Below, piece after piece: positions 56,801-64,000 of a DNA stretch of 64,000 nt (within the stretch, counting starts at the first letter, position 1; the number at the start of each line of letters is the position of its first letter). Position numbers and translations under genes: made by a program. The stretch covers positions 51,659,142 to 51,723,141 of the forward strand of contig CM056733.1 of NCBI GenBank assembly GCA_029844215.1. Reading direction: 5' to 3'. The notes beneath the pieces were generated by a model. It was given only the letters and a program-made list of their open reading frames with translations. It did not search any database and had not been told where the DNA came from. The stretch is from Przewalskia tangutica (Eukaryota > Streptophyta > Magnoliopsida > Solanales > Solanaceae).

Positions 56801-57099
56801 GTTTGGATGAGGTCTTATTAAATATCAAGCCTTGTGGACCCTTTGACTTAGTCAATATTCTCAAGCTCACTACTTGCAAGACTTAGTCATCCTACAAAGG
56901 TCAAATGACCCTTAGGTCCTTGCCCATTTTCGTCCAAGGCATCATAAGGGGGGGTGACACGTGTCGCCCTCCCATTCGTCACAATATTCGTTTTCCGACA
57001 ATTTCATAATTCCGATAAATTTTTACAAGTCTCTAATCTTAACATTAGGAATTCTCACGTACGTTCTTAAAACATGTCCTATAAATACGGGGTGTAACA
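53804..57099 (-). repeat. E10 3' LTR (3296 bp)
   Basis: Plus strand TGTCACGACCCG to GGGGTGTAACA. Minus-strand palindrome 56952-56969, TATATAA 56759-56765, donor-like GAG/GTAATAA (GT 56383), acceptor-like TATAG/GTTGAAG (exon side from 55803), donor AAG/GTATGTG (GT 55702), GTTATAAC hairpin 54898-54929, 48-bp repeats 54515-54755. Confidence 0.9.
54515..54755 (-). repeat. 48-bp tandem repeat, 5 copies (E10 LTR)
   Basis: CATAATCCGGCCCGCCTGTG units begin at 54515, 54563, 54611, 54659 and 54707, exactly 48 bp apart; diverged units continue to about 54850. Confidence 0.92.
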
Positions 57100-57404
57100 T
57101 TCTTCCCCCCTTAGAAACATTCGTCCCCGAATGTTCTTTCGGAGTCAAACTTATAATTAGCGACATAGTTTCCTTTTACCACCCCGACATACCAATAATG
57201 CCACACATGTCCCTAATACCTCGCACACGCATATCCGTCCATCATAATCCCAAAAGAGATAATCTTTTCGTACTTCCTACTCCTTCTAGCATATACATAG
57301 TCTCAATATAATCTGTTCATGACACTTAAACATACCACAACTTTATCATGCATACAAGTTTCTAAAGGGGTCAAAAATATACCTGAAATCATATTGGCGG
57401 TTCA
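57100..57404 (-). other. E10 tract, hairpin and 3' non-coding region
   Basis: Pyrimidine run 57100-57112 (tract on the minus strand), AACATTCG-TCCC-CGAATGTT at 57116-57135. No gene in the rest. Confidence 0.8.
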
Positions 57405-58712
57405 AAGGACCGCTAAAACTGGGAACTTCCACCACGACCTCTGCCACGGCCTGCCGGTGTATGAACATCCTGCCTAGCTATGGAAGGTGAAGAACCCATG
57501 GCGATCTCGTAGTGCATGCTATCCCACGGTGCTACCTCTGGTCGGACAGTCTCTCGCCAAATGACCACATTGGCAAGCATAACAATCTCCCAAATTAGTA
57601 CGACACTCTCCCTTATGAATTTTTCCACAACTGGCACACCGAGACAAGGGTGACCTCATCCGGCGAGCACTCTACTCCACGAATATCTCAAACCTTGGAG
57701 CCACGACCGCTCCTGAATACCTGGGCATACGAAGGCGCGGAGGACCACTGCATCGGGCGGAGGTACATAACTAACTCTTCTTTGAAGCGGTCCGCCAGAA
57801 AGTTACCAAAGGACCTGCTGTCACTGGCCTCTTCTCGCGATCTCGGTCATTCCGTCGACCTCTCCGCTCCTCACACCCAGTGCATAAGCTGCGCATGCGG
57901 GCAATATCCATGCCCCGCTGAAGAGCTACACCCGCACAAGCCTCTGCCAAGTAGTCATCTAGCCCGGTGACGTAGCGGTGTACTCTGTCCCCCATGTCGG
58001 CTACTAACGCGGGGACGTACCGAGCCAATGAGTCGAACTCCACATTGTACTCCCGAACCGTCGCGCTCGCCTCAATATCAAAAATCGCCGGCCGTTCCCT
58101 TCTCATCTGTGGAGGCAAGAAATGAGCAAGAAATGCCCCTGAGAACTCGTCCCATACGTCTGGAAGTGCATACTCTCCCGGGGCGGTTCCACGAATCAAA
58201 CCGATCATTGCGATATCACGCGGCCGTCACGAACCTAAGACCACCGACTCGGTCTCGAAGCCTTGATCACTCTCATGATCCGTCAGAATCGTCGAATGAA
58301 CTCCTGTGGATCGTCCTCGAGCCTCGACCGTAAAACAACGGCGGGCGCAACTCGAAAGTCCGCGATCTCAAACTATCCGCTCTCGGGTGGACTACGGTAC
58401 TCACCGTGCTGGAATCAGCGCATCCAGCTTATCCTCGTGCCTTGCCACTATCCTGGCGAATAACTGGGCCATCTCCTTGTACCCTATCTCCTCTGCTCCA
58501 GGCTGTGGGACTGGAGGTTCAGGTACTGTGGTCTCAGCGACATCGCTGCTGACTCTAAACTCTTTGAAATTTGGCGGCGTCGCAAAACTCGCTGTCTGAA
58601 GCACTATCTCAGGTAATGACTGGGCCTGTGCCCCCGTACTCTTCTGCATCCTACTAGCAGCTCCCTCGGCTGTCTTGCCCATCTGGACCCGGGTTGCCTT
58701 GCGCGGAGGCAT
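57405..58712 (-). pseudogene. gag: E10 gag
   Basis: Starts at the minus-strand ATG ending 58712 (MPPRKATRVQMGKTAEGAAS; an upstream in-frame ATG at 58748 is in the leader). N-terminal part runs to about 58400. The capsid is open at 57771-58208: PDVWDEFSGAFLAHFLPPQM, VREYNVEFDSLARYVPALVA, VHRYVTGLDDYLAEACAG and GMDIARMRSLCTG. Near 57540-57640 two zinc motifs can be read, CASCGKIHKGEC and CYACQCGHLARDC; the second lacks one residue of the CX2CX4HX4C spacing. It ends near 57410 in a glycine/arginine-rich tail. Frame breaks near 58220-58390 and 57770. Confidence 0.85.
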
Positions 58713-59984
58713 AACTGGTAAAAACGAAATTACGTCAGAGGGGTCCAACTTATAACACAGCTCTAAGGCACGATCTCAGAATGAGAAGAATGAAAACTGT
58801 TATACCCCGTATTTCCAGAGTATGTACGTAAGGACGTACGTAGAAAAGTTTGAGCCTTAAAGTAGGCAAAGTGGCGAAATTGTACACAAGTGCCGAAAAG
58901 AATCGTTTTTCGACGAAACGTTTTACTAGACTTACGAAGGGAAAATTCCGGCTATGTCATTTCTAATTTTTGCGGATTTTTTCGAGAGACGAAACATTTT
59001 GGACCAACGGGAGGGTGACATGTGTCACCCTCACATTGGAAGCAAGTGGGGCGGCAAAGGTGAACGAAAGGGTGGGTTGGTTAGGTAGGATATTTGTGCA
59101 AGTTGGTGTGGTAGATGGATAAGGTGCACATGGCTTAATCCTAGCCCTACACTTGCCTTACACTTGGATAGATCTTGGCCATTGGTTGACCATTTCTTGA
59201 CCTATAAATACCCCCCCTAAGTGATGAACTTCTTCATCCTAAAATCATTTCCAAGTCTCAAATACTCCCTCCCCCCTTGTGGTAGTTCGTCCACCACCTC
59301 CTGAGAGGCCTGGCGAAACTACCCACTGCCTAGTTGTTTTCGTATAATACCCCTTTTTGTGGTATAGAAATACTCTCTAGTATTGTTTTAATGCCCAAAT
59401 ACCTTGACCCAAATACCTTGTAGTATTCCCAAGGTTACCTCTATCTGGCTTGGAAAATACTATTATACTTCCTTTAGCCACAAAACGAAACCCTAAGGAA
59501 AACCTTCATAGTCGGTTGAAGTGTTAAATAGAAGTTGCGTAGAACTTCTAAGGGTTGTTTGGAGCGGATTGGAGCACTCGGAGTAGGAGCTTAACGTTGC
59601 TCAGGAGCGACATTAAACTTGGATAATTTTTGGGCTCACCGAGGTAAATAATCCTATCATTCTAGTGTAATTGGGAATTTCATACTGTAGTTGTATAGAA
59701 ATGAATATAAGATTCATAGAAGAGAATTGAACTGTAATAGAAGGATATTACAAGAAAGACCGAAATCACATCGGAAGAATATTAGAGTAGAAGATTAAAG
59801 CGTACTTACATGGGAATTTGTATTCTGATGATCGATAACCTTTATTGGTTGAATGTTCTGCGAGTAGCATGAACTACTTGGAAGGTGGACAAGGCTAGCG
59901 GGTTATAAGCGAGTGGGCGTTTTGCTTATAGTCGATAATCGTCGCGAGGTATGTGATTCTTCCTATACTCTTGAGCATGAAGTA

Positions 59985-60245
59985 TTTTAACGAATATATA
60001 TATAGTACGGTGAGCGTGCGTGTGGCAATGTTTTTGACTTAAGCTGAATAATATATATATATAGTCACGGTAGGCGTCGTGTGCTAGCGAATATAGTTAT
60101 ACGGCAATGTCTTTCGACTTAAGCACGAATAATAAGAACCTTGAAATATGTTAAAAGGAATATATATATAGTGCGGTGAGCGTCGTGTGTTAACTGAATG
60201 TAGTATTACGGCAATGTCTTTCGACTTAAGCCTGATTAATAAAGA
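59985..60245 (+). repeat. About 90-bp repeat with ATATATATAGT core, 3 copies (E8 LTR)
   Basis: ATATATATAGT-CGGTGAGCGT followed by GGCAATGTCTTTCGACTTAAG occurs three times with spacing changes. E3 and E5 keep the same two parts separately. Confidence 0.7.
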
Positions 60246-61261
60246 ATCTTGAAGTATTTCAAAAGATTAATAAACCGTTTTGAAAGAAGAGTAATACTTG
60301 GTTTTGAAAACATAAGAGTTATACTAGCTTTATGGGAAGTTAGGTATAACGTCTTAAGAGAGATAAAGAGAGTGGTTTACTGATTTCGGAAATTAGAATG
60401 AGTATCGACAAACCACTGCAGCGTTAATAAAGGAAAATGTATTGAAAAATGAAGTATTATTAAAACCAGTAGAAACCTCCATCTGCATAGAAACTAAGAT
60501 GAGACAAAATGATATTACATTTCCTAGATCATGACTGCTTAATAAGATTGTTTATAAACAAAGAATAAATTGCTCACACCTATGGCATATGTTACTCAAT
60601 TGTTTTAAAAGAGATTAAGACATTGAACTATGAAACTTTTCTAAATAAAGAAACTTGAGTAATTGAAATTGGGCAAACTGGAACTTTAGGGAAAAGAAAG
60701 GCATTGTTTTAAATTGGTTTAAAACATAAAGTGTTATAACAACTTTATGGAAAGTTAGTTATAACGACTTTATGAAAACAAAAGAAGGGTTTTATCATTG
60801 GTTTTAATGTGGTAACTTGACTTTAAAAAGAGAAGTGTTTTGGTCTAAAAAGGAGGCATGGTATTGCCTTAATTTGGTTTTAAAAAAAGGAAAGTATGGA
60901 AGTTGTTTTAGTTTACTTAAAAAGATGTAAGTCACTCTATTTTCATACTAAGGGTATCGGGTGACTTTTATAAAAGGAATGGATCTCTTTAAAAGACATT
61001 TAACGTACGTAGTACTTTAGGGTTAAAACCCGGACTTTGACATAAAATGAAAGTACCTTGAGTTATGTATAACTTGCCTATGCTTGTTGTTGTGAAACTT
61101 GTCTATGCTTGTTGTGATAGCCTTTGTTGTGCAAGAATTGTGTTTCTATACTACCGCGTCTCTCGATGGAGGGCCGGTTGACTTGTTGAGAACTTACTCG
61201 GACGTGCCGGCAGTGACGGAGAATTCCGCAGTGCGCTCGCTGATAGTGTTATTTTTGCTAA

Positions 61262-61452
61262 ATCGCTTTGGACATACTGACACGATGCGTGGCGCACGGG
61301 TATGGTTCCATTTTGATTGTTGTCTAGTTGTTTCCTTTTGGACATACTGACACGATGCGTGGCGCACGGGTATGGTTCCATTGGGATTGCTGACTTGTTG
61401 TTTCATACGGACATACCGACACGATCGTGGTGCGGGTATGGTTCCATTGGGA
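61262..61452 (+). repeat. 70-bp tandem repeat, 3 copies (E8 LTR)
   Basis: GACATACTGACACGATGCGT at 61271 and 61341, with a diverged third unit at about 61410. Reverse complement of the E7 array. Confidence 0.88.
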
Positions 61453-62273
61453 TTGTTATTCCATGGACTAGCTCTCCGTGAGGTTTCTTGTTCGGCCTTG
61501 GTATCGGTAGTCGGCTTTCGTACTTGCCCGTGTCGACCGTGGTTTGGTTGTATTGTATTGTTAGTACGGCCGGCATCGGTAGGACTTGGTGTTCAGGTGT
61601 ACTTCTTGGTGTTATCATATCATAGACTGCCGGCAGTGAGGAAGGTATTCCACGGGCATGATTGATATTGTGGGCGTGAGACCCATAATTACATTTGAGT
61701 AAGGACTTGGAGGGCGTGAGACCCTGACTTGTTATAACTGTTATATGTGTGTACTGTAGTTTGGTTATCATACATGTCTCCTGCTTTATATAGACTATTA
61801 TGATTTCATTCTGATATTTTTGATTTCACATACTTGGTACTGTTATCGACCTCGCCGAAGCTGCGTTAAATCTGCGAGTAGAAATCGTCATTTGTCGATC
61901 CGCGTTTAGGATCACATTTCACGTATTAGGAAGCTCTGTTCTTTGGAGTCTTATCTTTCGGTATGTTACCACAGTCTGTAGGTTCTTGTACATTCAGGGG
62001 TATGGCGGGGCCCTGTCCCGTCATAGTTGTTGTAAAAATCTTAGAGGTCTGTTGCACTGTTGTGGGCAGGGTTGTAAGGATTGTAACTGTTCAAATGTCT
62101 ATATTTATATATGTTGAAAGGCAACCGTTTTGGTTGGCCTATTTCCTTTTATCTTGATCCATGTCTATTTGAATGTTTTAGTTTTTATTTCCGCTGGTTT
62201 TTCTCTGATGTTGTATCACTAGGGTGCCCGGGTTAAGGCACGATCCACGAACCGGGCGAAGTCGTGAAAAAAG

Positions 62274-62286
62274 TGGTATCAGAGCA
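62274..62286 (+). other. E8 primer-binding site
   Basis: TGGTATCAGAGCA, the full tRNA-iMet form; the reference for the altered sites at 9626, 18330 and 28475. Confidence 0.92.
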
Positions 62287-62469
62287 GTTAGTCCTCGGAA
62301 AGTGTCTACAGACCGTGTCTAGTAAAGTCTTGATTATCGATGTGTTGTGCACCACATCTATAATCAGGAGGCTGCATGACGTTTAGGATCGGTTTCTATT
62401 CTTCTCATTCTGAGATCGTGCCTTAGAAGTGTGATAAGTTGGACCCTCCGACGTGCCGTTTTCACGATT

Positions 62470-63560
62470 ATGCCTCGCGTAAAGGCAACCGGGCCCGAAG
62501 GGCAAGACAGCGAGGAGGCTGCGAGTAGAAGCGTGGCGATCTCTGAGACCACGATGCACGAGCCTCGGATCTCGCGATGCGGAGGCGAGAGGAGATGGGT
62601 TACAAGTGGGCGATTAATGGCGAGGTTGTGGCCATACTGAGGATAATTTGGGCCGGCGGTTCGATGCTTTGATGGTTCACCTAGTTTAGATAGTTTGAGG
62701 CTACGGATTTTACGAGATGTAGCCGCGAGTTTTATGGGTCGAGGCACGAGGATGATCGTAGGAGTTCATCAAGCGATTCTGACAGTCGTGAGTGATCGAG
62801 CATCGGAGACCGAGTCGGTGGTCTGAGTTCGCGTCGGCTGCGTGATACCGCGATCGGCCGGTTTTGATTCGTGGGAGCTGTCGGGAGAAACGCACTTCCG
62901 GTATATGGGACGAGTTCTCAAAGGCATTTCTTGCACACTTGCCTCGCGGATGAGAGGCTCGGGTAAACAGATTTTTGGTGTTGCGGCGAAGCGGCGTGCG
63001 GTTCGAGTACAATGTGGAGTTCGACTCATTGGCGTGCGTCCAGCGTTAGTGGCTAGTATGGAGGATCGAGTGCCGATATGTTCTGAGGGCTCGATGATTT
63101 CCTAGCGAGAGTTGTTGGTGTAGCTCTTGGCCGGCATGGACATTGCCGCGTGCGAGCTTATGCACTTGGATGTGAGGCGGAGAAATCGGCGGAAAGACGA
63201 ATCGGCGAAGAGGGCGAGCAGCGGTGTCCTTTGGTGACTTTCGAGGCGGACCACCTCAGCGTGAGACTAGTTATGCGCCTCGCCCGATCTGAGTGGTCCT
63301 CCACAATCTTGAGGCATCCAGAGTATTCGGGAAGCGGTCGGGGCTCGAGGTTGATTTTCGGGAGAAGCGAGGTGTTAGCGGTGAAGCCACCCCTACCTCG
63401 TTGTGGCGTGTGGTAGACTCCATAGTGGGAGTGTCGTGCTAGTTCGGAGTTTGTTTTACATGCGGCCAGCGGGCCATTTGCGGCTGTCGGCCGGAGGTAG
63501 CAGGTGGGCGACGGACTACGGGATCTATGGTGGTTCATCACGCCTGCGACTATCGCCTGC
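62470..63560 (+). pseudogene. gag: E8 gag, decayed
   Basis: ATG at 62470 opens MPRVKATGPEGQDSEEAAS, clearly the gag N-terminus, and the frame runs to 62640. Capsid pieces are scattered: RITCTLASRMRGS-like codons near 62920-62960, VRVQCGVRLIG (for EYNVEFDSLA) near 63000-63040, GMDIAACELMHLDVRR-like codons near 63135-63180. A zinc-knuckle remnant lies near 63430-63500 (codons for FVLHAA instead of CFTCG). Many shifts lie at places where relatives have CAG or CTG. Confidence 0.78.
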
Positions 63561-64000
63561 GAGTGGGGTGATTAGAGTAAAGCGGTAGATACAGGTATAT
63601 CCTTACCCCTCTAAAGACTTGTATGTATTGATGTTATGATGATGTGTTAAGTGTTATGTTCGGACAGCTTTGTGCAAAAATGTGATTTAGAAACCTGGTT
63701 AGTGAAAAAGGGTAAGCCTGGGGGTGAGAAAATGATGAACCTTAGAATATTACAGTTGGGACCTTAGATGTAAGGCCGTCCTGAGTACAGGATTTTGTAA
63801 GTGATCCTTGTCGGAGTGCATTTTATGCCTAGAATGTATTGTGGGAAAATTCCTTGGGTAGTGTAAAATGGAAGTGGTAACTTTCATGACCTGTATAGGT
63901 AAGATTGTTCCGGATCGGGGAACAAGAGCTTGATGCGTTAAGTGGGTCGGGTTGGGGCCATGTTGCGGGCCAACCCGCGGCTTTCGAGTGGTCGGCTCTG
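63561..64000 (+). other. E8 non-coding internal region
   Basis: No gene seen. Matches E5 29840-30290 closely, including TGTTAAGTGTTATGTT and ACCTTAGATGTAAGGCCGTC. The window ends here. Confidence 0.7.

Larger units (their letters stand above)
53804..58797 (-). mobile_element. E10: gag-only LTR element on the minus strand, partial
   Basis: 3' LTR at 53804-57099, then tract, about 270 bp of 3' non-coding sequence and gag ending in the leader at 58797, where E8 is inserted. There is no room for pol between gag and tract. Primer site and 5' LTR should lie beyond the window. Its left flank AAAAG would be the target duplication. Confidence 0.87.
58798..62269 (+). repeat. E8 5' LTR (3472 bp)
   Basis: Starts TGTTATACCCCG; ends GTCGTGAAA, so the terminal CA reads AA. 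Palindrome GGGTGACATGTGTCACCC 59013-59030, TATAAATA 59203-59210, donor-like GT 59644, acceptor site mutated (TTTATTGG near 59842-59849), donor GT 59949, hairpins 60318-60350 and 60733-60765, conserved block 60410-60560, 70-bp repeats 61262-61452. Confidence 0.9.
58798..64000 (+). mobile_element. E8: LTR element of the E7 family, runs off the window
   Basis: 5' LTR 58798-62269, primer site, decayed gag and the start of the non-coding region seen in E3 and E5. It is inserted in the leader of E10. Left flank AAAAC would be the target duplication. That pol is absent is inferred from its match to E5 past gag. Confidence 0.88.

Noticed and set aside
57413..57637. 74-codon minus-strand frame as a separate protein
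   Set aside because: It is an alternative frame over the gag zinc-knuckle region; the neighbouring frame carries the cysteine motifs.
1..64000. Host genes, tRNA or rRNA genes
   Set aside because: All long stretches can be assigned to LTR elements; the tRNA-like words are primer-binding sites.

Overview
The window is plant nuclear repeat DNA, made almost wholly of nested Ty3/Gypsy LTR retrotransposons. Domain order (gag with zinc knuckle, protease, reverse transcriptase, RNase H, integrase, C-terminal chromodomain), long LTRs (2.3-4.0 kb) and a primer-binding site of initiator-Met tRNA type (TGGTATCAGAGC) point to chromoviruses, most like the Tekay/Del clade. The host is a flowering plant, perhaps an asterid such as a Solanaceae; that is a guess from sequence style. 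I see no host gene, rRNA, tRNA gene or CRISPR array.

Layout. E1 (+): pol and 3' LTR, 1-5524, sitting in the leader of E2. E2 (+) is the backbone: gag 5667-6179, 25163-25253 and 34047-34958, protease/RT to 35626, RT/RNase H/integrase from 48310, 3' LTR from 50235. It is interrupted by E3 (6180-25157), E5 (25254-34046) and E6 (35627-48304). E3 itself holds the full-length but decayed minus-strand E4 (11190-20682). E6 is a solo LTR of E2's own family and holds the minus-strand, gag-poor E7 (39555-48242). E2's 3' LTR is broken at 51808 by E9 (+), broken at 53804 by E10 (-), broken at 58798 by E8 (+), which runs off the window. Exact 5-bp target duplications support E3 (ATATT), E4 (GTCAT), E6 (TATCC) and E7 (TATGG).

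E5, E7 and E10 lack pol, and E8 looks alike as far as it is seen; E3 has only an integrase remnant. These are gag-only, probably non-autonomous elements that would depend on relatives such as E1, E2 or E4. LTR pairs of E3, E4, E5 and E7 are nearly identical in AT-rich stretches, so these insertions look recent. Their differences cluster at CAG/CTG/CG sites, which may partly reflect base-calling at methylated cytosines, so frameshifts there deserve caution.

The main novelty candidate lies in the LTRs. Families with otherwise diverged LTRs share an ordered non-coding architecture: a GGTGACACGTGTCACC-like palindrome, usually a TATA box, a GAG/GTAA donor-like site, a TATAG/GTTGAAGTACT acceptor-like site, a short interval of about 52-57 or 94-102 nt, and a second donor-like GAG/GTATGTGAACC. 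Conserved hairpins and a conserved block follow, with a shared terminal hairpin. This resembles an LTR-embedded micro-exon flanked by introns and has not been tested here.
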